From assembly GCA_035353815.1 (NCBI GenBank), contig DAOQAG010000017.1:13250-77249 (forward strand): a stretch of 64,000 nt of DNA, in the 5' to 3' direction. Both the position numbers and the translations under genes were made by a program. This DNA is from JAKPUX01 sp035353815. GTDB lineage: Bacteria; Zhuqueibacterota; Zhuqueibacteria; Residuimicrobiales; Residuimicrobiaceae. Shown here piece by piece: positions 37,042 through 45,476 of the stretch (positions are counted from its first letter, which is position 1; every line of letters starts with the position of its first letter). Below the pieces are notes generated by a model. The model searched no databases. It saw only the letters and a list, made by a program, of their open reading frames with translations, and was not told the DNA's origin.

Positions 37042-37468
37042 GGATCAGCAGGACGTGGCTCCGGGAGCAGTTACACAGCGTCTGGACAAATGGCTCAAGA
37101 TCGCACGGCTCTTCAAGACGCGCTCCCTGGCGACTGCAGCCTGCGACGAGCGCCGCGTCAAGGTCAACGGCAGCGTGGCCAAACCTGCCAAGGAGATTCG
37201 CGTCGGCGATACGCTGACCATTCGCACCCACGGCGGTACCTACATCGAGCTGGAGGTGCTGCAATTATGCAGTAAAAGCATCGCCGCCGCGCAGGCGCGC
37301 CTGCTTTTTGCGCTGCAGACCAGGGAGGTATCGCCGGAGGAGCAGGAACTCATGCGGCTCTTTGCCACAGCAGTGAAGCGCGTAAAGCCGGCCTTCAAGG
37401 GCCGGCCGACCAAGAAGGATCGCCGCCGTCTCGAGCAGCATCGGCGCAGCGATGATCCGTGGCGATGA
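37034..37468 (+). CDS. hslR: S4-domain RNA-binding heat-shock protein (Hsp15/RqcP-like)
   Basis: 144 residues. An S4 RNA-binding domain is at the N-terminus (RLDKWLKIARLFKTRSLATAAC, VKVNGSVAKPAKEIRVGDTL) with a very basic tail (KGRPTKKDRRRLEQHRR). Such proteins bind stalled 50S-peptidyl-tRNA complexes in the ribosome rescue pathway. The ATG lies inside the last codons of ftsH (8-base overlap), linking membrane-protein turnover and ribosome rescue in one transcript. Subfamily call (HslR versus RqcP) is not certain. Confidence 0.85.
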   Translation: MTRDQQDVAPGAVTQRLDKWLKIARLFKTRSLATAACDERRVKVNGSVAKPAKEIRVGDTLTIRTHGGTYIELEVLQLCSKSIAAAQARLLFALQTREVSPEEQELMRLFATAVKRVKPAFKGRPTKKDRRRLEQHRRSDDPWR

Positions 37469-37563
37469 TACCGCTGTGTCGTTTTTTTGCAAGGGAGCCG
37501 GTCAGCGTTGGCGCACCCTTTCGGGATTCTCCCTGGCGGCGCTGATGTCGGCATTTTTATCCC

Positions 37564-37592
37564 TTGACAATCATAGTTTAAATAGCTACATT
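37564..37592 (+). promoter_or_regulatory. Sigma-70-type promoter ahead of the gdh leader
   Basis: TTGACA (37564-37569), 17-bp spacer, TACATT (37587-37592); start expected near 37599. Confidence 0.7.
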
Positions 37593-37598
37593 AGCACC

Positions 37599-37817
37599 GC
37601 TTTGGGGTCACAAATGGCTTTAACTTTTATTGAAAATAATAAATTGCAGTCTACAGCCCCGCTTATGCTGGTATTACATTTGATGACGGAGTCACAGCCG
37701 ATCCTGGCAGCCAACAAGATGCCTATGTGCCGGATCTCCCAGCCCTGGTTTATTAGCAAAATCGTGTAGCCCTGATCAAGCCCTCTTCCGGTTTCTGGAA
37801 AAGGGCTTGTTTTTTTT
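37599..37817 (+). ncRNA. Candidate structured leader or small RNA ending in a terminator, upstream of gdhA
   Basis: Between a good promoter and a strong terminator lie about 180 bases without a convincing gene. They contain a stable hairpin (GATCC-T-GGCA at 37700-37709 pairing with TGCC-GGATC at 37728-37736) and an AT-rich stem-loop near 37626-37643. The RNA would end 68 bases before gdhA, so it is either a free small RNA or an attenuated leader. It matches no riboswitch class I recognise. A 38-codon frame (37643-37756) without a start codon crosses it. Confidence 0.45.
37777..37817 (+). terminator. Rho-independent terminator or attenuator before gdhA
   Basis: CAAGCCCT-C-TTCC pairs with GGAA-A-AGGGCTTG around a 7-base loop, followed by eight T. 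It could also serve readthrough from the ftsH-hslR operon. Confidence 0.85.
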
Positions 37818-37885
37818 GGATATAGTTTCTTTCGTTTCATCTAACCAACCCATTCCAACACTGGTCCTAACCAACGGAGTGAACC

Positions 37886-39145
37886 ATGGAAAAAAACGGT
37901 GTGTATGCCATGGCGCTGGAGCAGCTCGCTTCAGCGGCGCGGCTGCTCAAACTCGATGCCAACACCCATCGTGTCCTCAGTCACCCGGAACGGTCGCTGA
38001 CCGTTTCGCTGCCTGTGGTCATGGATGACGGGCGCATTGAGGTCTTCGAGGGGCATCGTGTACAGCATTCGAGTGCCCGCGGTCCATGCAAGGGCGGCAT
38101 CCGCTTCCACCAGAATGTCACCCTCGATGAGGTCACGGCCCTTTCGATGTGGATGACCTGGAAATGCGCCACGGTCAACATCCCGTACGGTGGCGGCAAA
38201 GGCGGTGTAACCGTCGATCCGACCAAACTGAGCCAGAATGAGCTCCGTCACCTGACGCGGCGCTATACGGTGGCGATCATGCCGATCATCGGCCCGCACA
38301 GCGACATCCCGGCCCCCGATGTCAACACCAGTTCGGAGACCATGGGCTGGATCATGGACACGGTCAGCATGTTTCGCGGCAGCACCGTACTCGATATCGT
38401 TACGGGTAAATCGATCGAGCTGGGTGGTTCTCTCGGCCGCCGTGAAGCGACCGGCCGTGGTGTGATGTTCAACACCCTCGAGCTGCTCAAGCGTCTGGGC
38501 AAAGATCCGGCCAATACCCGGGTCGTCGTCCAGGGATTCGGCAATGTCGGCAGCGTCAGCGCCGATCTGCTGAAAAAGGCCGGCTGCAAGATCCTCGCTG
38601 TCAGCGACGTGAGCGGTGCCTACTACAATCCGGCCGGTCTGCCGATCGCGGATATGATCACCTATTGCGCAACGTCCAAGAACAAGCTGCTCGAAGGATT
38701 CGATGCCCCCGGCATCACCAAGATCACCAACGCCGAACTGCTGGCCCTCGACACCGATATCCTGGTTCCCGCTGCCCTTGAGAAACAAATTACGGTGGAA
38801 AATGCCGATAAGATCAAGGCCTACGCCATCGTTGAAGGCGCCAATGGCCCGACCACTCCGGAAGCCGAACGCATTCTGGTGGGCAAAGGTAAGTATGTGG
38901 TGCCCGATATCCTCGCCAACAGCGGCGGTGTCGTTGTCAGTTACTTCGAATGGGTGCAGGGCATCCAGTCCTTTTTCTGGACCGAGGATGAGGTCAACAA
39001 GAACCTGGAACGCGTCATTGAAAACGCCTTTGCCGCGGTCTGGGATCTCGCCCAGAAGGAGAAGCAGGATCTGCGCAACGCCGCGATGATGATCGCCGTG
39101 GACCGCGTGGCCAAAGCGGTCCAGTCGCGCGGCATCTGGCCGTGA
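37886..39145 (+). CDS. gdhA: Glutamate dehydrogenase
   Basis: 419 residues of the hexameric Glu/Leu/Phe/Val dehydrogenase family: substrate region GPCKGGIRFHQNVTLDE, catalytic Lys region VNIPYGGGKGGV, PAPDVNT, Rossmann motif VVQGFGNVGSV and VVSYFEWVQ. It interconverts glutamate and 2-oxoglutarate with NAD(P)H and ammonia; the length is typical of the catabolic-type enzymes of anaerobes, but the cofactor is not decided here. The start follows a spaced GGAG. It stands alone between its leader and a terminator. In this fermentative context it may feed amino-acid-derived carbon and reductant to the Ptb/Buk and hydrogenase systems. Confidence 0.95.
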   Translation: MEKNGVYAMALEQLASAARLLKLDANTHRVLSHPERSLTVSLPVVMDDGRIEVFEGHRVQHSSARGPCKGGIRFHQNVTLDEVTALSMWMTWKCATVNIPYGGGKGGVTVDPTKLSQNELRHLTRRYTVAIMPIIGPHSDIPAPDVNTSSETMGWIMDTVSMFRGSTVLDIVTGKSIELGGSLGRREATGRGVMFNTLELLKRLGKDPANTRVVVQGFGNVGSVSADLLKKAGCKILAVSDVSGAYYNPAGLPIADMITYCATSKNKLLEGFDAPGITKITNAELLALDTDILVPAALEKQITVENADKIKAYAIVEGANGPTTPEAERILVGKGKYVVPDILANSGGVVVSYFEWVQGIQSFFWTEDEVNKNLERVIENAFAAVWDLAQKEKQDLRNAAMMIAVDRVAKAVQSRGIWP

Positions 39146-39164
39146 TCGGACCTGTCCAATGCAA

Positions 39165-39190
39165 AAGCCCCCGCAAGGGGGCTTTTTTTT
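39165..39190 (+). terminator. Rho-independent terminator of gdhA
   Basis: AAGCCCCC-GCAA-GGGGGCTT with an eight-T run. Confidence 0.92.
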
Positions 39191-39191
39191 C

Positions 39192-39220
39192 TTGATATTA
39201 TATAATAAATTAAATAGATT
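39192..39220 (+). promoter_or_regulatory. Possible promoter of the secreted-protein/purM unit
   Basis: TTGATA, 17-bp spacer, TAGATT in an AT-rich island right after the gdhA terminator. The match is fair. Confidence 0.45.
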
Positions 39221-39304
39221 TAAAGGGATATTGCAGTCCATGCCGCGCACAAGGATCTGCACCTTGCTGGCGCGGTCAAGCATCGGGGCAACCAGGAGGC
39301 CAGT

Positions 39305-39949
39305 ATGAGCAAATCGGCAGGTCCACAGCGGATCCTCGCGATTCTTTTGTTCTCCAGCCTCGCCGCCATCGCCCAGCCGGATTCCCCGCACCTGTTCGAG
39401 GCCAGAGTCTATCCGGATTCCTCCAAACCGGCGATCCAGGTCAAAAATCTGCAGCTCGAGTTCGTTTTTGCCGGGTATGGCGTCTACCTGCCCTCCGATT
39501 ATCCGACAATGGCTGCTTTTCCGCTGGAATCCGGCGAGCGGATTGCCATGGAAAATATCGCCGAAGTGCTCTGCCGGCCGGTCCGCGTGCAGTGGAAAAA
39601 ATTCCTGGAACCGGAACAGCGTCGAGCGGATCCCCAAATCGATGCGGAGGGCTACCGGCACTGGAGCGATGTCGAGGTGGAGGTGAGCCTCAAGGACTGG
39701 AACGGCGGCACTGTGCAATCGCGTCTGTTCCGGCCGGAAGTCTCCGATGTCTATATCACCGGAACAACCGACCGCGGCGATTTCCGCCTGCAACTGGACC
39801 AGGAGAACGGCAAACTGGTTCGGATCGAATTCGAACCGCTCTTCATCATGCAGTGTACCGGCGACATCAACCACCTCTTTCCAAACATGAAATGGAAGTA
39901 TTGCCCTCTCTGTGGCGCTTCGCTTAAAAAAGTGAGCAAAAGGAAATGA
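39305..39949 (+). CDS. Exported protein of unknown function with C-terminal zinc-ribbon-like knuckle
   Basis: 214 residues. A signal peptide is likely (RILAILLFSSLAAIAQ). The middle is a soluble domain I do not recognise (VKNLQLEFVFAGYGVYLPSDY, WSDVEVEVSLKDWNGG). The C-terminus has KYCPLCGASLKK with one more Cys in IMQCTGD, a pattern of rubredoxin or zinc-ribbon knuckles but with only three cysteines in all. An exported zinc ribbon is unusual, and it could instead be a redox Cys pair. GGAGG precedes the ATG. It is the first gene before DUF4416 and purM; no function assigned. Confidence 0.7.
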   Translation: MSKSAGPQRILAILLFSSLAAIAQPDSPHLFEARVYPDSSKPAIQVKNLQLEFVFAGYGVYLPSDYPTMAAFPLESGERIAMENIAEVLCRPVRVQWKKFLEPEQRRADPQIDAEGYRHWSDVEVEVSLKDWNGGTVQSRLFRPEVSDVYITGTTDRGDFRLQLDQENGKLVRIEFEPLFIMQCTGDINHLFPNMKWKYCPLCGASLKKVSKRK

Positions 39950-39995
39950 GGCCCATCCCGGCCGGCGAAGGCCTCCCTCTTTGGAGCATGCGCTG

Positions 39996-40520
39996 ATGGG
40001 CCAGGTTCGCCCCGCGCATCCGGTGCGCCTGATCTGCGCAGTCTGCTATCGCCTCGAGGAGGACCGGCACAGCGTTTGCGACCAGCTCGAAGCCACCTGG
40101 GGTACCATCTCGGCCCGGTCAGAGCCGGTACCCTTTACCCATACCCGCTATTATGAGGAGGAAATGGGGACCGGGCTCTTCAAATTCTATTGTGCCTTCA
40201 GCCGCCTGATTGAGCCGATGGAGATCGTCGCCATCAAACTGGCCACCAACCGGATCGAAGAGGGGCTGGCCACCGCGGGACGCCGCCGTGTCAATCTCGA
40301 TCCCGGCTATATTGAAGCCGCCAAGCTGGTGCTCGCAACGACCAAGAATTTCAGCCACCGCATCTACCTCGGCGACGGCATCTATGGCGACATCCAGCTT
40401 TTCTGGCGCGGAGGACGCTTCCAGAGCAATCCCTGGACCTATGGCGATTACCTGGATGCCGCCACGCTCGACTTTTTCACCGCGGTGCGGCAATCGTATA
40501 TGAAAGAAGGAAAAAACTAA
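39996..40520 (+). CDS. DUF4416 family protein
   Basis: 174 residues, matching my memory of the DUF4416 family of anaerobic bacteria, with the C-terminal pattern LGDGIYGDIQLFWRGGRF then NPWTYGDYLDA. Function unknown. ATG 39996 is chosen, with GGAG 9 bases upstream. Its stop overlaps the purM start (TAATG), so the two are translationally coupled, and DUF4416 could act near nucleotide metabolism; that is only context. Confidence 0.75.
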   Translation: MGQVRPAHPVRLICAVCYRLEEDRHSVCDQLEATWGTISARSEPVPFTHTRYYEEEMGTGLFKFYCAFSRLIEPMEIVAIKLATNRIEEGLATAGRRRVNLDPGYIEAAKLVLATTKNFSHRIYLGDGIYGDIQLFWRGGRFQSNPWTYGDYLDAATLDFFTAVRQSYMKEGKN

Positions 40521-41521
40521 TGGGCATCACCTATCAAGGGGCAGGGGTCAGTCTCGAGGCCGCGGAAGCCTCGACCCAAAAAATCGCAGCACTGGCCAAA
40601 TCGACCTTCACCCCTCCCGTGCTCAAGGAGATCGGACTCTTCGCTGGCTTTTTCGCCCTGGACCTCAAGCAATACCCCGATCCGGTGATCGTCTCCAGCA
40701 TCGACGGCGTCGGCACCAAGCTCAAGATCGCGTTTGCCTCCGAACGGCATGACACCGTCGGCCAGGATCTGGTCAACCATTGCGTTAATGATATCATGAC
40801 CTGCGGCGCCGATCCGCTCTTTTTCCTCGATTACCTCGGCGTCGGCCGTCTCGAGCCGGAGACCGCCGCCGCCCTGGTGGGCGGCATGGCCCAGGCCTGC
40901 CGCGAAAACGGCTGCGCCCTGATCGGCGGCGAAACCGCCGAGATGCCGGGCTTTTATAGCAGAGGCGAATATGATCTGGCCGGGACCATCATCGGCGCCG
41001 TCAATCGCTCCGAGATCATCGACGGCAGCCGCATCGCCTCCGGCGATGTTTTGCTCGGCCTGACTTCGACCGGGCTGCATACCAATGGCTATTCGCTCGC
41101 CCGCAAGGTCCTGCTGGAGATGCGCCGGATCCGCCTGGAGGAGCCGGTTCCCGCACTCGGCACGAGCTGGCTGGATGCCCTGCTACAAGTGCACCGCAGC
41201 TACCAGATCCCGATCCGGACGGTGCGCCGCCATCCCGCCCTGCACGGGATCAGCCATATCACCGGCGGCGGCATCGCCGGCAATACCTGCCGGCTGCTGC
41301 GGTCCGGTCTGGAACTCGAGATCGACTGGCAGGCCTGGGAGATGCCCGCGTTGTTCCGGCTGATCCAGGAGTACGGCAACATCGCCGATGCAGAAATGCG
41401 CCGCGTCTTCAATCTCGGCATCGGCCTGGTTCTGGTCGTCCAGCCGGAAGCGAGTGCGGAGGTAACCCGGCTGTTGGCCGCAGCGGGGGAGAAGGTGATC
41501 GAGATCGGGCACGTGCACTGA
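40520..41521 (+). CDS. purM: Phosphoribosylformylglycinamidine cyclo-ligase
   Basis: 333 residues of the PurM/AIR synthetase family: start ITYQGAGVSLEAAEA, metal and ATP regions VSSIDGVGTKLKIAF and HCVNDIMTCGADPLFFLDYL, GGETAEMPGFY, and LLGLTSTGLHTNGYSLAR. It closes the imidazole ring to form aminoimidazole ribonucleotide in purine synthesis, using ATP. The ATG overlaps the stop of the DUF4416 gene by one base. gpsA follows after 12 bases. No other pur genes lie nearby. Confidence 0.95.
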   Translation: MGITYQGAGVSLEAAEASTQKIAALAKSTFTPPVLKEIGLFAGFFALDLKQYPDPVIVSSIDGVGTKLKIAFASERHDTVGQDLVNHCVNDIMTCGADPLFFLDYLGVGRLEPETAAALVGGMAQACRENGCALIGGETAEMPGFYSRGEYDLAGTIIGAVNRSEIIDGSRIASGDVLLGLTSTGLHTNGYSLARKVLLEMRRIRLEEPVPALGTSWLDALLQVHRSYQIPIRTVRRHPALHGISHITGGGIAGNTCRLLRSGLELEIDWQAWEMPALFRLIQEYGNIADAEMRRVFNLGIGLVLVVQPEASAEVTRLLAAAGEKVIEIGHVH

Positions 41522-41533
41522 GAGGATGAGACG

Positions 41534-42544
41534 ATGAATACCGTTACCGTTTTGGGAGCAGGAGGATGGGGGATCACACTGGCCAACTATTGTGCCCGGC
41601 TCGGCCATTCTGTCCGCCTTTGGGAATTCGATCCCCATGAGGCGGAGCGGTTGCGTCAGGAACGGCGCAGGGAGACGGTCCTCCCCGGTGTCGATATTGC
41701 CGCGGAAATCCTCATCTCCGCCGACCTTGATGAGGTGCTGGCGCAAACACGGATCATCCTGCAGGTCGTCCCCTCGCAATTTGCCCGCGGCGTGCTGCAT
41801 CAGGCGGAACACAGCACCACTCCCGCGGATGCCCTGCTGGTCAACTGCGCCAAGGGCATTGAAAATGGTTCTGAGATGCGGATTTCGGAAATCGTGCGCC
41901 AGGAATGGCCCGACTTTCCCGACGAGCAATATGCCGTGCTTTCCGGACCCAGCCACGCCGAGGAGGTCAGCCGCGGGGTTCCCACGGCTGTGGTCATCGC
42001 CTCCGCCAGTGAAGAGAATGCCCTCTTTTTGCAGCAGCAGCTGAGCAGCCGCACGCTGCGCTGTTATCGCAGTCACGATGTCATCGGCGTGGAGCTGGGG
42101 GGCGCCCTGAAAAATGTCATCGCCATCGCCGCTGGCATTTGCGACGGCGGCGGATTTGGCGATAATACCAAGGCGGCGTTGCAGCCGCGCGGCCTGGCCG
42201 AGATTGCGCGGCTGGGACGCAAGCTGGGCGCTGACCTGATGACCTTTGCCGGTCTCTCGGGAATGGGTGACCTGATTGTCACCTGCATGAGCCATCACAG
42301 CCGCAACCGCTATGTCGGAGAAGAGATCGGTCGGGGCCGCAAGCTCGAGGAAATTCTCGGCAAGATGGTGATGGTGGCCGAAGGGGTTCGTACCTGTAAA
42401 TCCGCGGTGGACCTGGCCCGGCGGTGCGGGGTGGAAATGCCGATCTGTGAACAGGTGCACCAGGTCCTGTTCGAGGACAAGGATCCCCTGCAGGCCCTGG
42501 AAGAGTTGATGAACCGGGATGCCAAGCCGGAGGTGTGGATGTAG
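41534..42544 (+). CDS. gpsA: NAD(P)-dependent glycerol-3-phosphate dehydrogenase
   Basis: 336 residues: N-terminal Rossmann motif VLGAGGWGITLANYCA, CAKGIENGSEMRISE, LSGPSHAEEVSRGVPT, catalytic Lys region GALKNVIAIAAGICDG and GLSGMGDLIVTCMS. It reduces dihydroxyacetone phosphate to sn-glycerol 3-phosphate for phospholipid synthesis. GAGG precedes the ATG. Probably in one transcript with purM. The 109 bases to the next gene hold a small GC hairpin (CCGGGG-GATTCT-CCCCGG) and no gene. Confidence 0.96.
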   Translation: MNTVTVLGAGGWGITLANYCARLGHSVRLWEFDPHEAERLRQERRRETVLPGVDIAAEILISADLDEVLAQTRIILQVVPSQFARGVLHQAEHSTTPADALLVNCAKGIENGSEMRISEIVRQEWPDFPDEQYAVLSGPSHAEEVSRGVPTAVVIASASEENALFLQQQLSSRTLRCYRSHDVIGVELGGALKNVIAIAAGICDGGGFGDNTKAALQPRGLAEIARLGRKLGADLMTFAGLSGMGDLIVTCMSHHSRNRYVGEEIGRGRKLEEILGKMVMVAEGVRTCKSAVDLARRCGVEMPICEQVHQVLFEDKDPLQALEELMNRDAKPEVWM

Positions 42545-42653
42545 GGACTCCGGCCTGGCGCTTTGCCAAGACCGGCTGCCGCAGGCATGAGATTACGGCC
42601 TAACAAGCGATCCGGGGGATTCTCCCCGGGTGCAGAGGAGGGAGGGTCGCTCA

Positions 42654-43490
42654 GTGTTCAAAAACATACTTTTAGCCGTGGACGGCTCCGCCTATACCGA
42701 TCCCGTCCTCACCCACGGCATCGAACTGGCGCAGTACTTCGCGAGCCGTCTGATGGTCCTGACGGTCGCGGATGTGCGCATATTTGAATGGGCCGCGGCG
42801 GTCGGCTCCGATGGCTTTATTTCCATCGCACCCTCTGGAAGCTATCAGGAAGCCTCGCGCTCCTTGCTCGAAGAGAAATGCGACAAGATCCTCGCCAAAT
42901 GCCGCGAACGTCTGGCCGGCAGCGGCCTGGATTTCACCGTCGAAAAGGGCATCGGAGCCCCCGCCGATCTCATCCTTGAACAGGCCCAGGTCGCCGATTT
43001 GCTCGTGATGGGCAAAAGAGGCGAATTTGCACGCTGGGATCTCAAGGGACTCGGCGCCACGGTCGATGTGGTCAGCCGCATCGTCCACAAGCCACTTCTG
43101 GTTACAGGGCTGGAATTCAAATCCATCCGCAAGATCCTCGTCGGCTATGACAGTTCGGATCATGCCCACCGGGCCCTGCAATATGCCGCGCATATCGCCG
43201 AAGCAGCCCGGGGTTCCATCAGCATTCTCAGCGTCAGCGATGATGCGGGGCTTGCTGAACATCATTGCACCCAGGCCGCGACCTATCTCAAGAGCTACCG
43301 GGTCGCTGCCGAATCCAGCTCCCGGCCAGGTCATCCGGACGAAGAGCTGGTTCGCCACAGCACCAGGCAGGCTTGCGATCTGATCGCCATCGGGGCCTAT
43401 GGCCACTCGCGAATTCGGGAGGCCTTGCTGGGCAGCACCACAGCGCATATCATTCGCCAGTCGACCCTGCCGGTTTTGCTGGCCAAATAA
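42654..43490 (+). CDS. Tandem universal stress protein (UspA family)
   Basis: 278 residues with two Usp domains. The first begins FKNILLAVDGSAYTDPVL and ends in LLVMGKRGEFARWDLKGLG and VVSRIVHKPLLV. The second begins RKILVGYDSSDHAHRAL and ends with DLIAIGAYGHSRIREALLGSTTAHIIR, which keeps the ATP-binding GX2GX9GS(T) pattern; the first domain's version is altered (GKRG...GATV). The start is GTG, 8 bases after GGAGGG. Cytoplasmic stress or adenine-nucleotide-binding role. Followed 45 bases later by asnS, likely as a separate unit. Confidence 0.9.
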   Translation: MFKNILLAVDGSAYTDPVLTHGIELAQYFASRLMVLTVADVRIFEWAAAVGSDGFISIAPSGSYQEASRSLLEEKCDKILAKCRERLAGSGLDFTVEKGIGAPADLILEQAQVADLLVMGKRGEFARWDLKGLGATVDVVSRIVHKPLLVTGLEFKSIRKILVGYDSSDHAHRALQYAAHIAEAARGSISILSVSDDAGLAEHHCTQAATYLKSYRVAAESSSRPGHPDEELVRHSTRQACDLIAIGAYGHSRIREALLGSTTAHIIRQSTLPVLLAK

Positions 43491-43535
43491 AGGATCCATT
43501 TCATCTCACACTTCTTTGGAAAGGATGCACTTCAC

Positions 43536-44831
43536 ATGGCGTTAAAGGTCTATATCGCAGATATTGCCAATTATCTGGGGCAGGACGTGACTCTGGAGGG
43601 TTGGCTGTATAACAAGACGCACAAGGGCAAGCTGCAGTTTCTCATGGTCCGCGATGGCACCGGACTGATTCAGGCCGTGATGTTCCGCGACACGGTCGGT
43701 GATGAGCTTTTCGAGACCTGCCTGGGACTAACGCAGGAGAGTTCCATCCGCATCACCGGCCTGGTGACCGAGGATAAACGCGCCAAGGGAGGCCACGAAC
43801 TGCAGGTTGCCAAACTCGAGGTGGTGAACAAGGCTGCGGAATATCCGATCAGTCCGAAAGAGCACGGCATCGATTTCCTCATGGAGCATCGACACCTCTG
43901 GCTGCGATCGGCTTTGCAGCATGCAGTACTTAAAGTAAGACATGAGATAATTCGTGCTTGTCGCGATTATTTTGATACTCTTGGCTTTACCCTTGTGGAT
44001 GCTCCCATCTTCACCCCCGCCGCCTGCGAGGGCACGAGCACTCTTTTTGAAACCAACTACTTTGAGGACAAGGCCTATCTGACGCAGAGCGGCCAGTTGT
44101 ACATGGAAGCCGCTGCTATGGCCTTTGGCAAGGCCTACTGCTTCGGCCCCACCTTCCGCGCCGAGAAATCCAAGACCCGCCGTCATCTCACCGAATTCTG
44201 GATGATCGAACCCGAGATGGCGTATTGCGATCTCGAGGGAGATATGGCATTGGCCGAGGGGCTGCTCTGCACGATCGTGGAGCGCGTTCTGGAAAACCGG
44301 CAGGAAGAACTGAAACGGCTCGAGCGCGACCTCAGCAAACTGGAGGCGATCCGCAAGCCCTTTCCGCGCCTCGATTATGATCAGGCCGCGCAGATCCTCA
44401 AGGAAGCCAACAGCGCATTCAACTATGGGGATGATCTCGGCGCACCCGATGAAACCGTGATCTCGCAAAAATTCGACCGTCCGGTGATGGTCACGCACTA
44501 TCCCGCGGAGGTCAAGGCCTTTTATATGAAACGGGATGCGCAGCGTCCAGACCGGGCACTCTGCGTCGATGTCCTGGCCCCTGAGGGATACGGTGAAGTC
44601 ATCGGCGGCGGCCAGCGTGAAGATGATTATGAGGTCTTGCTCGGCCGCATCAAGGAGCACCAGCTTCCGGTCGAGGCCTTCGAGTGGTACCTCGATTTGC
44701 GCAAGTATGGCTCGGTTCCGCATGCGGGATTTGGCCTGGGTCTCGAACGTACCGTGACCTGGATTTGCGGCCTGCAGCATATCCGCGAGACCATCCCGTT
44801 CCCGCGGACGATTTCGCGCATCTATCCATGA
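43536..44831 (+). CDS. asnS: Asparaginyl-tRNA synthetase
   Basis: 431 residues. An OB-fold anticodon-binding domain (VTLEGWLYNKTHKGKLQFLMV) precedes a class II core: motif 2 FGPTFRAEKSKTRRHLTEFW, then VIGGGQREDDYEVL and motif 3 GFGLGLERTVTWICG. It ends RTISRIYP. It charges tRNA-Asn with asparagine. Its presence means Asn-tRNA can be made directly. The length and compact insertion pattern resemble short AsnRS forms; confusion with AspRS is possible, but the motif 3 region and C-terminal ending favour Asn. Confidence 0.88.
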   Translation: MALKVYIADIANYLGQDVTLEGWLYNKTHKGKLQFLMVRDGTGLIQAVMFRDTVGDELFETCLGLTQESSIRITGLVTEDKRAKGGHELQVAKLEVVNKAAEYPISPKEHGIDFLMEHRHLWLRSALQHAVLKVRHEIIRACRDYFDTLGFTLVDAPIFTPAACEGTSTLFETNYFEDKAYLTQSGQLYMEAAAMAFGKAYCFGPTFRAEKSKTRRHLTEFWMIEPEMAYCDLEGDMALAEGLLCTIVERVLENRQEELKRLERDLSKLEAIRKPFPRLDYDQAAQILKEANSAFNYGDDLGAPDETVISQKFDRPVMVTHYPAEVKAFYMKRDAQRPDRALCVDVLAPEGYGEVIGGGQREDDYEVLLGRIKEHQLPVEAFEWYLDLRKYGSVPHAGFGLGLERTVTWICGLQHIRETIPFPRTISRIYP

Positions 44832-44944
44832 CCCGCCACCTTGTTTCAACCGATACTTTAACCGGAACGCACCAGAAGGACTCTGATCCGGGCCAGGCGG
44901 GCGCCTGCCCCGGATTCAGCAGCCGCCGCGTGAAAGGAACCATC

Positions 44945-45466
44945 ATGAACCTGGCCGACAAAATTCGCAGTATACCCGATTTCCCGAAAAAAGGGATTAT
45001 CTTCAAGGATGTGACCACCCTGGTGGGCGATGGCCCGGCGCTGCAGGAAGCAGCCCAGCAGATGCTGCGCGCCTACACCGGCGAGAAAATCGATGCGGTG
45101 ATCGGAATTGAGGCGCGCGGCTTTATCCTCGCCGGTATCCTGGCCTATCAGCTCGGCGTCGGCATGGTGCCGGTGCGCAAGCCCGGCAAACTGCCCTGGA
45201 AGAGCATCAGCGCAACCTATGCCCTGGAGTATGGCAGCGATCGCCTTGAAATGCATATCGATGCGCTGCGCCCCGGGCAGAGGGTGCTGGTGGTCGATGA
45301 CCTGCTGGCCACCGGGGGAACCGCCGCAGCCGCCATCTCGCTGGCACGTCAGCTCGGCGCGGAGATCGTCGGGTGTTCGTTTCTGATCGAACTTGATTTT
45401 CTCAAGGGCCGGGAGCACCTCGCTCCGGTGCGTGTCGAGTCGCTGATCCACGTTGAATCTGAATAA
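44945..45466 (+). CDS. apt: Adenine phosphoribosyltransferase
   Basis: 173 residues, typical length: IRSIPDFPKKGIIFKDVTTL at the start, IGIEARGFILAGILAYQLG, VRKPGKLPW and the PRPP-binding loop VLVVDDLLATGGTAAAA. It converts adenine plus PRPP to AMP. AAAGGA precedes ATG 44945. The butyrate kinase starts 10 bases after its stop. The 113 bases between asnS and apt hold no gene. Confidence 0.96.
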   Translation: MNLADKIRSIPDFPKKGIIFKDVTTLVGDGPALQEAAQQMLRAYTGEKIDAVIGIEARGFILAGILAYQLGVGMVPVRKPGKLPWKSISATYALEYGSDRLEMHIDALRPGQRVLVVDDLLATGGTAAAAISLARQLGAEIVGCSFLIELDFLKGREHLAPVRVESLIHVESE

Positions 45467-45476
45467 CGGAGCCGCC

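Noticed and set aside
37643..37756. 38-codon frame with protein-like composition in the gdhA leader
   Set aside because: No start codon or ribosome-binding site in frame; it overlaps the stable hairpin, so RNA function is more likely. A remnant gene end cannot be excluded.
37931..39874. 647-codon open frame on the minus strand
   Set aside because: Runs antisense through gdhA, its terminator and the next gene; a by-product of GC-rich codon use.
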